In this document: positions 44,301 to 54,184 of the stretch, one piece after another
How the letters are laid out: each line of letters begins with the position of its first letter
Numbering within the stretch: position 1 is the first letter of the stretch
Assembly (NCBI RefSeq): GCF_030848805.1
Contig: NW_027270308.1
Coordinates: forward strand, 1-64,000
Length of the DNA: 64,000 nt
Direction: 5' to 3'
From: Temnothorax longispinosus
Taxonomy: Eukaryota > Arthropoda > Insecta > Hymenoptera > Formicidae
The notes under the pieces: model-generated
Databases searched by the model: none
Seen by the model: only the letters and a program-made list of their open reading frames with translations
Told to the model about the DNA's origin: nothing
Program-made: the position numbers and the translations under genes

Positions 44301-45730
44301 TTTCTAAAGAGTTCCCGCCACTAGCTACGTTGTATATATATGTTATTAACTTTAGCAAACACTAGCTACGTTGTATAATTTTTAAATAAATTAATACCGC
44401 TCGAAAATCAGGAATTTATCGAAAATAAGGTGAGACGCTGGCCGTATTTTGGCAGTTCTGTGAGTTCTGCTATAATTCTCGTGTAGTTCTGAACGTGTTC
44501 TAACGTTGTCCCATTTTATTCTGGCAATAAGCATTATTTATTCATTTTTTAAATAATTCTTATCGCTCGAGAAAGACCCTATTCTCGATAAATTCCTGAC
44601 TTTCGTGCGTTATTAATTTATTTAAAAATTATACAACATTGCCAATGCCCGGAACTTTTTAGAAATTGTTTTAGTATGCTTAGAACTGTACGAAAAATAT
44701 TTTATATAAGCCAGAACTCCGAGATTTTCTACAGCGTCTCACCCACATACCCGTAAATGCGTCTTTCTTGGGCGATAAAAATTATTTAAAATATGAATAA
44801 ATAATGCTTATCGTCAGAACTCTTTAGAAATAAACGTTAGAACACGTTCAGAACTATACGAGAATTATAATAGAACTCACTGTTACCCATGTGTATTGTT
44901 TATTTAAGAAAGTGTTTTTATTTTATCCAATTATCCTTCTGTTGTTGCTCGTAATTTGGCCGCTTGAACATGCATAGGTAAAATAAATTTAATAAGAGTG
45001 CAAGAAACATTATAAATTACCATTTTTTTCTCAATATAGTTAATAATATAATTATTGGTATGCATTTAAATATTAAATTTAAAATTTATTATGCAAAGTA
45101 AAGGTTTTTAATGTAACACTTTTTTAAATAGAAAAGCATAGAACAGTGATTTCTATACATTACATTTACGAATTTTAGTTTTTATGTTTATAAATATTTA
45201 TTTAATTAATTATATTTGCAATCTTTATATATTTATAAATTTCAAATATATATACATATATATATATATATATGTATATATATATTTATTTATTTAATTA
45301 TAAATAAAAAAATTAAAATTTGTATACAAACAAATGTAACGTATAGAGCGGGTATAGCGTATCGTCGATTTGTCAGTTCGAGACTCGGCACTCGGCGAGA
45401 CACGAGACGCGAAAGCCGGGCCGTGCAAAGCGGCAACGTCACAGCTCAAGAGAGACAGCAGATTGTATGTCTGCCCTTCTCTCCCCGCTCGAAGCTTGCC
45501 GAGGGCCTAGCGTACACGGACAGAGAGGAAAGGCTTGCGCGACCAGCATATCCCCTCCATCTGAGTAGTTCGGACACGAACCATAGCATGGATACGAACC
45601 CATGTATCGTTACCCGAGTCCTCTCTGATCGTTACCGAGCGTAACGCCGTAGTTGACGTCCACTTTCTCAGAGGGCAGATTAGGACAGACGTCTCCCGAA
45701 GCCGGATGGCCGCTCTCAGGTTTCTCTCTG
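41362..45730. mobile_element. 4.4-kb foldback element (TSD CTATCAT)
   Basis: Ends CAGAGAGAAACCTGAGAGCG, flanked by the 7-bp duplication CTATCAT (41355-41361 and 45731-45737). The arms are inverted repeats about 1.5-2 kb long, detectable in pieces: 41362-41760 with 45330-45730; 42060-42190 with 44880-45030; and 42530-42790 with 43480-43750. Arms have diverged by indels. CAGAG ends and a 7-bp duplication would suit a hAT- or P-like origin. No transposase is encoded. Several AATCTCGGAGTTNTGGCTTA-type repeats with GAGACGCTG words fill 43800-44750. Confidence 0.8.
42840..43250. mobile_element. tRNA-less relative of the gag-array unit
   Basis: Lies in the centre of the 4.4-kb foldback. It shares several words with the 412-bp units at 23329-26527: GCGCCGATTA, TTGTCAGACTTACAACACAG, AATTAAATCGATTTAAATA, GATCCAAGCTCGGATCG and a right end TTATTTCTCTTAT. 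Only the tRNA-like gene is absent. It is itself an inverted-repeat element. Confidence 0.65.
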
Positions 45731-45836
45731 CTATCATTATTGTTTTATATTATTTATAAAGTATAAAATCATCGGTCTAGATAATATCAAACATTAAATA
45801 AAGATATAGTTAAAGCGAATATATATTAAATTATAA

Positions 45837-46052
45837 AGAAGATATAGAAGATATAGAAGATAGAAGATAGAAGATAAAAGATAGATGATAGAAGATAGAA
45901 GATATATAGAAGATAGAAGATAAAATATGGAAGATAGAAGATAGAAGATAGAAGATGGAAGATAGAAGATGGAAGATAGAAGATGGAAGATAGAAGATAG
46001 AAGATAGAAGATGGAAGATGGAAGATAGAAGATAAAATAAAGAAGATAAAGA
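45837..46052. repeat. GAAGATA minisatellite
   Basis: Imperfect tandem GAAGATA/GAAGATG units, about 215 bp, immediately upstream of the transposase start. The minus-strand open frame through it is a low-complexity artefact. Confidence 0.9.
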
Positions 46053-46106
46053 TAGAATATTAAAGTATATTTGTATAAGAAGACAATAAAAAAAATTGTT
46101 TCGATT

Positions 46107-47364
46107 ATGACAAAACGAGGCAGAAAATATGCAGTGTCGCCAGAGGACATTTTAATAATTTTGCTTGAAAATGATTTTAATATTCTAGATAATAATGACA
46201 AAATTAAAAGGAAGAAAGACAAAATTTGGGAAAAAATATCTGAAGCCCTAGATAATCGCATGAAACCAGTGACTTTATACTTTTATATATTTCAAAATCG
46301 GCATGATGTTTACTTAAAGTACAGAAAAACAATAGGTTTAGCGGTAGATAACATCCAAAAAATACAGACTGTGCACTCAAATACTTTCGAAAAAGATGAA
46401 AGCATAGATAAATCTCCAGAAAAGAAAAATATCAAAAAATCAAAGCAATTAATTTTTGATATAGAGATAGAAGGTGAGGAGTGGGATTCCATTAAACCCA
46501 TAGAACATCAAAAAGGTAATTATGTTTTTCAACCTGGATGGACATACATTATAAGCAAAATTATTTGGAAGTATCAGAAGTTGCCTTGTTGTTTTAATTT
46601 CAAGCATGCGATTGTTAGAAAAGATAGTCTTCCATTGATAACAATAAATGGATACTGCAATGAGTGCGGCGCTGTATTAATAGCTGAATCTGAAAATGGT
46701 CCTAGTGACACAAAAGTGCGTTTTGAAGTTAAAACAAAAAACTCTCACGGAATCCCACACACGAAAAAAAGAAGATTAGCTGGCATTGAATTGGAAAAAT
46801 TTATGAAGGATTTGGAAACAAAAAAACCAAAGGAAGTGAGACGTGACATAGCAGCCAAAGAAATGGTTCATAGTTGTCCAGAACCTGCATATGTGTACAC
46901 ATTATCTGCTCTGTCTAAGGCTCGGCAAAAAGCCAAAGATAAAAAATTAGGAATCGTAACTGGTATTTCAGTATGGGATTCTTTGTCGCTAATAAAAGAA
47001 AATGTTGATTTTAATAAATTTATAAAAGACATAGGGTATGATAAGTTTCACATAACGTACTGGTCACCAGAACAAACTAATTTATATAATGACATCCAAA
47101 AATACCTTGGAACACCAGTTTCTATTGATTCAACTGGTAGCATGGTTACATCAATTAGTCGTCCCAATGGAGAAAGCAGTGAAATATTTCTTCATGAACT
47201 TGTAACACATATTGACCATCTTATTATACCAGTGACTCAAACAATGACTGAAAAAAATGATAGCAATTTTCTTACATGGTGGCTGAATGATTGAAAGAAA
47301 TCTGGGGCTCTCACACCAAAAGAAGTAATAACGGATATGAGTAAAGCTTTACAAAATATGCAAT
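46107..47364 (+). pseudogene. Mutator-like DDE transposase, N-terminal part
   Basis: Starts at ATG 46107. Basic N-terminus, then a possible zinc-binding patch (KLPCCFNF, GYCNECGAV) at about residues 155-200. The DDE region then begins: VSIDSTGSMVTS (probable first Asp) and, beyond a TGA at 47292-47294, ITDMSKALQN (probable second Asp). The TGA replaces a codon in the middle of the conserved WLND/KKSG stretch. A two-base insertion near 47357 shifts the frame before homology resumes at 47417. MULE transposases excise and insert DNA leaving about 9-bp duplications, which fits the 9 bp flanking the element. Family call is by motif pattern, not by search. Confidence 0.7.
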
Positions 47365-48920
47365 TTGTTTAGCATTTAACATTAGTACATTTAAAGATTA
47401 TATTGACAACTGTTTTATGATTTTACAAAAAGATACTGAAGAAATAAAAAACTTAAAATGTTGGTTAAGAACTGACATAGCTCATTTAACTAATGCAGTG
47501 AGAAAATGGGATTGCTTTACACGATGTGACTTTCGAGTCAAGGAATTTTTCAGAAGATGTGTAGGGCTTTTAAGTAATGTAAAAACTATGACTGCATTCA
47601 CTATAACATTAAAAGAAGTTTTCATGGTGGCCGGTAATAAAATCGATACTGAAGAGTGTCAAAAGGCGAAGAAGAATCTAATTCAAAAAATTAAAACTTA
47701 CAAATTTGAAGATAATTGTCGGAAAGAGGAAACAGAAAAGAAAGATGATTTGAATAAAAAAAGAGCAAATAAGGATTTCTTACAAGATAATGAAGATATG
47801 AATAATGACGCTAAAAGAAGACCCATTTTTTGTTATATTGAAAATTTAAAATGTACACCATTATTAGATTTTTCTCAGTTTAATAATTCTGACTTTGATT
47901 TAAAGAATAATGATTATTACTTGCCAGCTTTTATAGATCCTTTGTCTAGGCTTTGCATGGAATTCCCGGCATGGACAAACGTGATGCAGGATCATTTTAA
48001 AAGTCCTCATGATATAGCTACATCAGCTAGGTCAGAAGCTTACTTTTCCGATGTCAAAGGCTCACTGTTAGAAGAAAGAAGACGTCAAAGAGTTGATAAA
48101 ATATTAATTAAACATTGTAGACAAATCGACACAGATATAAAACTAGGTATAGCAGCTTATAATCGATTAAAAGATTCTGGGAAAATTCCTTCAACTAAAA
48201 TCTTAAAACGAAAAGACAATAATGAACACATTGAGGCAACAGACAACTGGAGAGGAAAGGCTGACATCGTTAAAATAAATTTTCCAGAAAATTTTAATGA
48301 TACTTCTGTACATTTTTCTCTAGAAAAAGACTCTAATGATATAAGTATAAACAAAAATAATGATTATTTACCTCAAAATTTCACACACTCGGCTTCAGTT
48401 ATTAATTTACATGATTTTTCAGACAATAATAATTTAGATAATAACACTAAATTGGAATGTGATAATGGTACACAAAAAATTGTTAAAGACGGAAAAATCA
48501 ATGACGTTTATATCAAATGGGATAAAACAGATACTTTTACAGCTAACTTGGAAAGCAAAAAAGAAGGATATAAAAATCTATTTAAAAAAAAGGAGCTTCA
48601 GGAAAACATTCTACATACACCTTTAAATAAACGAGATTCTGAAAGTTTAATTAATGTTTCTATTAATCATGATCACAACTACACCAACAAAATTTCCGAC
48701 GAAAACATTAACCATGCCGAAGATAGTAACTCAGTTATCAAGAACTGCAACTTTAAAGAAATTAATGAAAGTAATGTAGTGAACTATTCTTCCTTTGTTA
48801 AAAATATACCATTACACTCAACAAAAGTAACTAACAAAAATGTTGATTTTGATGATTTTAAAAGAAATATTGATAGTGTGCAAGAAATTGTTAATAATGC
48901 AGAAACAAATAAACGAGGAA
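47365..48920 (+). pseudogene. Mutator-like transposase, middle part
   Basis: Open frame with ATG at 47417, continuing the same protein. Conserved words: LRTDIAHLTNAVRKWDCF, RVKEFFRRCVGLL, and later SARSEAYFSDVKG, whose Glu is the likely third catalytic residue. It is followed by a basic stretch (EERRRQRVDKILIKH) and a long Asn/Lys/Asp-rich low-complexity region. The frame remains open to 49036, but from about 48921 the sequence is the left arm of a palindrome, so the real protein end here is unclear. Confidence 0.7.
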
Positions 48921-49305
48921 AAGGACCTCGCACAAAAAGGCTGCGAAATGGCTCCCAGTCGATTTGGCTGAAATTTGAATATGATGTAGTTAATGTTGTC
49001 CTGATCAAATGTCTCATAGGGCTGGAAGACCAATAATGGCTAGTTTTTGAGATATTCGACTCCAAACATTGAGAAAATAGATGTTTTAGCGTATGTATCC
49101 CACACAGCACAGGATATTTTGAGGGACATTTGTGCATCCGCTGGATATCCACCGGATATTAAATATCCACTGGATATCCACCGGTTATTGAGATATCCCA
49201 CTTTATCTGTAGGACGTCCCTCAGATAAAGTGTGCTGTGTGGGATATAGCTTTAATATATACGAATTGCATGTGTATTCGTGTGCGCTCGCGCGCATGCA
49301 TGTGT

Positions 49306-49347
<42 letters not shown>

Positions 49348-49400
49348 GGGTGTGTGTGTGCGTATGCGCGCCCGCGCGGGCGCGCGTGTGGAACTTCTAA

Positions 49401-49647
49401 TTAAGGCACGTGTCTATTCCTTGGAAGTGGTCGGTTGCCTGCATCAGCGACGGTTTGAATTAGTGTAGTTGACGGATATTTTATGTGCTCTTCGTTTCTA
49501 GCATAACCCAAATACCACAAAACGCTACATATGTGAGCACAAGTACCCAGTGTACGAGTACCAGACTTGCAGGTACAATAATATCCTAATATTGGTGACA
49601 GCTCCTCGTCTATGTTTTCGTCCATACCATCGTCTATCTCATTATCA
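49401..49647 (-). pseudogene. SWIM zinc-finger segment, inverted copy
   Basis: Mirror image of 49674-49919, with identical coding sequence on the minus strand (CTCKSG...GTCAHICSVLWYLG). It lies in antisense relative to the transposase, so it is taken as the duplicate. Confidence 0.65.
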
Positions 49648-49673
49648 TCGATGGATTTATATGAAATCCAAGT

Positions 49674-49919
49674 TGATAATGAGATAGACGATGGTATGGA
49701 CGAAAACATAGACGAGGAGCTGTCACCAATATTAGGATATTATTGTACCTGCAAGTCTGGTACTCGTACACTGGGTACTTGTGCTCACATATGTAGCGTT
49801 TTGTGGTATTTGGGTTATGCTAGAAACGAAGAGCACATAAAATATCCGTCAACTACACTAATTCAAACCGTCGCTGATGCAGGCAACCGACCACTTCCAA
49901 GGAATAGACACGTGCCTTA
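49674..49919 (+). pseudogene. SWIM zinc-finger segment of the transposase
   Basis: Encodes an acidic stretch (DGMDENIDEE) followed by a CxCx(n)CxH SWIM finger: YYCTCKSGTRTLGTCAHICS, then VLWYLGYAR. SWIM fingers typically follow the DDE domain in Mutator-like transposases, and this one is on the same strand, downstream of the DDE part. It ends at a TAA at 49917-49919, next to the CA microsatellite. No single open frame joins it to its neighbours, so the gene is broken or spliced. Confidence 0.65.
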
Positions 49920-49972
49920 ATTAGAAGTTCCACACGCGCGCCCGCGCGGCCGCGCATACGCACACACACACC

Positions 49973-50038
<66 letters not shown>

Positions 50039-50298
50039 GCATGCGCGCGAGCGCACACAAATACACATGCAATTCGTATATATTAAAGCTATATCCCACA
50101 CAGCACACTTTATCTGAGGGACGTCCTACAGATAAAGTGGGATATCTCAATAACCGGTGGATATCCAGTGGATATTTAATATCCGGTGGATATCCAGCGG
50201 ATGCACAAATGTCCCTCAAAATATCCTGTGCTGTGTGGGATACATACGCTAAAACATCTATTTTCTCAATGTTTGGAGTCGAATATCTCAAAAACTAG

Positions 50299-51366
50299 CC
50301 ATTATTGGTCTTCCAGCCCTATGAGACATTTGATCAGGACAACATTAACTACATCATATTCAAATTTCAGCCAAATCGACTGGGAGCCATTTCGCAGCCT
50401 TTTTGTGCGAGGTCCTTTGTCTCAGCAGATCCAGAATTTGAATTACAGCTTCAAAAACCAACGGGTCAAGCATATAAAACAGTCATACAAAATGGAAACA
50501 AATTAAGGCCAAGAATCGTATTTAAAAGAAAATTTAAATTCCTCAATACTTGTGCAATTGATAGCTGTACAGAATTATTAAGAGCTGGTTATGGTATAAG
50601 TCAAGAATTTAAAGACTTTTTAAATAGTTGTTCAAAAGAATCTACAGGAAATTTCTTGAATGATTTTGAAACAACTGATTTTAATTATTCAAAAACCGTT
50701 GTAGATTATGCTAATACTGGATTGCAAGATAAATTCTACAAACGGCGTGCGTATATCCTACATAGACTTTTTGATCACACGCAACCAACTATTAACTGTA
50801 ACTCTAATGTAAATACATTATTTATTACTTTAATGAAACATTATCCAAGTCCATCTGAAGTTATTACTTGCAGTCAATGTGCAGACAAGAAGGTGATTAA
50901 AAAACCAGTAATACCTGTGCCATCACTGAATTTCATTTGGGAAAATGGTTATAAAAACCTGGAAAATGAAATAATTAAATACATAAGCAATAAAGTTGTA
51001 TATTGTTCTGAATGCCATCAAAATACAGCAAATAGGGAATTTAAAATAGGACAGTATTTGTGCATTGATACAGATGATGTATATGCAAAGTCGAATTATG
51101 CTCAAGAGAATAATATTCAAAATTTTAAAACTAACTTAAGAGACACACCGACCAAACTGTGTATTAAAGAGCAGAATTTTTTATTGTGCGGAACTGTGGA
51201 ATTTATATCACCATTAGATATTGGTGGAATTGGACATTATGTTGCTTATAGTCGACGTCTAAACAATGAGTGGGAAAAAAGAAATGATCTTCAATCCAAG
51301 GTAAAAAAATTCAATAAAAAGTGTCCAGATATAAAAATTAGCTTAATTATATACATAAAATATTAA
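50299..51366 (+). CDS. Ubiquitin-hydrolase-like C-terminal ORF of the 23.5-kb element
   Basis: Open frame after a TAG at 50296; there is no ATG near its start, so it is probably the 3' exon of a longer protein. It has a possible Cys box (FKFLNTCAIDSCTELL), CxxC pairs (CSQCADKK and CSECHQN) and, near the end, a His-box-like GIGHYVAYSRR followed by EWEKRNDLQSKV, the pattern of USP-type deubiquitinases. Plant and animal Mutator-like elements are known to carry cysteine-protease domains (ULP1- or OTU-like), but I do not know one with this type. Catalysis is inferred from motif spacing only. Confidence 0.5.
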   Translation, partial: PLLVFQPYETFDQDNINYIIFKFQPNRLGAISQPFCARSFVSADPEFELQLQKPTGQAYKTVIQNGNKLRPRIVFKRKFKFLNTCAIDSCTELLRAGYGISQEFKDFLNSCSKESTGNFLNDFETTDFNYSKTVVDYANTGLQDKFYKRRAYILHRLFDHTQPTINCNSNVNTLFITLMKHYPSPSEVITCSQCADKKVIKKPVIPVPSLNFIWENGYKNLENEIIKYISNKVVYCSECHQNTANREFKIGQYLCIDTDDVYAKSNYAQENNIQNFKTNLRDTPTKLCIKEQNFLLCGTVEFISPLDIGGIGHYVAYSRRLNNEWEKRNDLQSKVKKFNKKCPDIKISLIIYIKY

Positions 51367-53400
51367 AATTCACGAGAATTACGAAAAAATATTTATATTA
51401 ATCATAATATTATAGTATAACATTTATTATTACATAATAAGCTATAAATATATCTTTTATTAATAATGTTATTTTATTTTATTTTATTTTATTGAATTTT
51501 ATTGAATTTTATTATATTAATTATCTTACTAATTATTAATTATAAATTTTATACTTTCCATACTTGTCCCTGAAGCACAATAAATGTTATTAATGTGTAT
51601 GTATGTGTGTGTAATTAATTTGCCTTTGCGATACTATAGTAATTAGTTTTTTAAAATATCAAGTATCCCAGACTGTGATCAATTTGTCAACATGCAAGAG
51701 ATAATTATAGGTATTTACTGACAAATTAAATACCGCCTTTGTGGAAGTAACATTCACCACTTTTACGGAATCTACTGTTATTTACGGATTATTATTATAA
51801 CTAATCAGTCATATCAACAAGCTATCAATTGTGTTTTGATTTTTATCTTTCCCAAACAGGTCGATCCTTAAAATCTAAAAACATCGTTCTTTCAACGTTA
51901 TTACATTTTAATGAATATTTTAATGAATATCAGTTTAATAGGAAATGGATGCTATATTAAAGTTGAATGAAAATGTTAATTACATACTTTTGTCGATTTC
52001 GTTACATTTTTAGCACACTTCAGTTTTAGTTCTCAAGCCAAATGTTTATTCATTAACTCCTTTCTTCCAGTTTTATTGAGAACTTTAATTGTTTGAACTC
52101 CTTTTTTAGAAAAACTAGCTCCATTTCTTCATCTCAGACTGTACAACTTTAAATTTTGTTACATCTTAAATCCATAATAGATGTATAATCTCCGAAAAGA
52201 GCATGTTTCCAACACAATTTGAAGATTCGCATAAGATATAACCATATACAGAAAACATTTGTACAAAAAACATGAAAACCGCAACTGAAAATAAAATATA
52301 ACACAAAGTATTGTTTGCAAAATAAGATCTAAAGAATAAAGATTATAATAAGACCATTTTGTAAAACTTATCTGAAACAATAATCTTAAACCGAGTTACT
52401 CTTTCGCAATCCACAGGAATCCTCCAAAAAGTGCTATCAAATACAACTCCTTGCATATTCACAACGCGAAAGTAATTCGTTGGCATGATGCAAACGCACT
52501 TTATTTCCACACTGGTTTTTCCACCAAAAATAAAACTTTCTTCTGATCCAGAAAGAAGTTCACTTTAATGGGCTTATCTATACAACTCGACAACAATAAT
52601 CAATTATTGCTCCATTCTTTTGCATCAGGATATAAAATAACAACAATTTTAGATATCGTATAGAATAGAAGTAATAAACATGACAAACCATCGTAAGTAA
52701 CTCAATTCAGTTCAACCATCAGCTCCATTTCTTCATCTCAGACTTAATTTTGTTACATCTTATTGTTAGATCCATAATAGATGTATAATCTCCGAAAAGA
52801 GCATGTTCCCAACACAATTTAAAGATTCGCATTACATATAACCATATACAGAAAACATGAAAACCGCAACTGAAAATAAAATATAACACAAAGTATCGTT
52901 TGTAAAATAAAATATAACGAATAAAGAAGAATAAAGGTTATAATAAGAACATTTTGTAAAACTTATCTGAAACAATAATCTTGATGACGTCCAAGAGGAA
53001 AAGAGAATTTTTTATCAACGTAGGAACAGAACTAACGTAGTAAACAAATTAAATTTATATTAAGTAATTAATATTACACTACTAACCCCTTGATACACAT
53101 AGCTGTCAAAATACGCGATCTTCGCGAAGTAAGCGCAGCGAGAGAACCAATCGGCATCGCGGAAAAGGAACCATTTTTTAAACCGTAAAGGTGCCTTTTC
53201 ATGCAAAATAAAATTTTCGAGATTTCATACAAAAACTCGCAAAATTTTAAATTTCGACCATTTGTCCAAAAAATCGCTCTGTAGCGGCTAGAAGGCGATG
53301 CTGCTGATCACGAATATCATGATGAAAGTGCGATTTTCTCATTATTTTGGCCGTAAAACGGATTTTACGATCTAGTAATAAATGTACTCCTGCCAACCCT
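51367..53400. other. AT-rich non-coding part of the 23.5-kb element
   Basis: No gene seen. It contains a short (TTTTA)n tract at about 51475-51512. A direct duplication of about 250 bp lies at 52120-52385 and 52725-52985; both copies contain CCATAATAGATGTATAATCT and TCCGAAAAGAGCATG. Confidence 0.6.
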
Positions 53401-53405
53401 TAATG

Positions 53406-53799
53406 CTGGGTCTACAATGCGAGTCGCAAAGTCGTGAGTCGCAAGAATTGACCAATCACAGTCGATTATTCTCCTCAAATTCGACTGATTGGTCTTCTTC
53501 TTCTTGGGTTTAATGGCTCCTGCCTCTAGCACGAGGACAATATGGCCAGTATTTTCCACTGTTTGTTGATTACTAATTGTTGAGTAGCAAGGTCTAAGTG
53601 GCAAATGCAAGCAGACAGTATCAGTCGCAATACTTTAAAAAAATCTTTACGTTCGGGCGGGACACGTCCGAACACGTTAAAACGTCGTCCGTGTCTACGC
53701 GCGAAACACGTCCGAACCGGTCCGTGCACGTTAGGCGAATGGACTGTGATTGGTCAATTCTTGCGACTCACGACTTTGCGACTCGCATTGTAGACCCAG
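53406..53799. mobile_element. MITE with CTGGGTCTACAATGCGAGTC ends, interrupted by another insert
   Basis: Long inverted ends (CTGGGTCTACAATGCGAGTC through GAATTGACCAATCACAGTC) pair 53406-53470 with 53735-53799. The middle (about 53490-53735) is not palindromic and looks like a separate insertion of unknown type. Confidence 0.75.
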
Positions 53800-53945
53800 G
53801 GGGTCGATTCTGTATCTTGGGACTAAGTGAAAATTACAAAAGTGAAGAAATTCACTAGAGAATCTACAATTTCATTTGTCGAAATCTAGTAAATCTGTTC
53901 ACTTTTGTAATTTTCACCTCGTCTCAAAATACAGAATCGACCCCC
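53799..53945. mobile_element. MITE with GGGGGTCGATTCTGTAT ends
   Basis: 147-bp palindromic element, abutting the previous MITE. Inner repeats AAAATTACAAAAGTGAA and its complement. Confidence 0.75.
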
Positions 53946-54001
53946 AGCATTACTTATGTCCACGACTACGACTGTCATATATGCTTTGGCCCTTAGGTGG
54001 G

Positions 54002-54178
54002 TTTTCATGGGCAGTGAAATGCTGCAGCAGCGAGCAGCAGTTTAGTAATTTCCTAAAAATTACTAAGTAATTTCTAGAAAAGTTTAAAAATTTCTAGGGA
54101 AATATAGTAATTTCCTAGGAATTTTCTAAGAAATTTAGAACTGCGGCTCGCTGCTGCAGCATTTCACTGCCCATGAAA
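54002..54178. mobile_element. MITE (TTTCATGGGCAGTG family), complete copy
   Basis: Both terminal inverted repeats (TTTCATGGGCAGTGAAATGC to GCAGCAGCGAGC) are present. The centre is TAGTAATTTCCTA-type repeats. The truncated counterpart is at 39404. Confidence 0.85.
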
Positions 54179-54184
54179 TTTCAC

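Larger units (their letters stand above)
48921..50417. repeat. 1.5-kb near-perfect palindrome inside the transposase gene
   Basis: Left arm 48921-49647 and right arm 49674-50417, inverted copies that differ mainly in the length of a CA/GT microsatellite (49306-49345 and 49976-50035). A 26-base spacer lies between them. Outer edges are AAGGACCTCGCAC and its complement. Each arm contains a SWIM-coding segment, the microsatellite and a MITE with ends TATCCCACACAGCACA (about 49094-49244 and 50092-50243). No target duplication is seen at the outer edges. Confidence 0.9.

Noticed and set aside
45794..46261. Minus-strand ORF rich in Leu-Ser-Ser-Ile-Phe
   Set aside because: Produced by the GAAGATA minisatellite; low complexity.
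46107..51366. Treating the three ORFs as separate host genes
   Set aside because: They lie within matching inverted ends with one target duplication, share strand and order with MULE-type transposases (DDE then SWIM), and adjoin each other through clear breaks.
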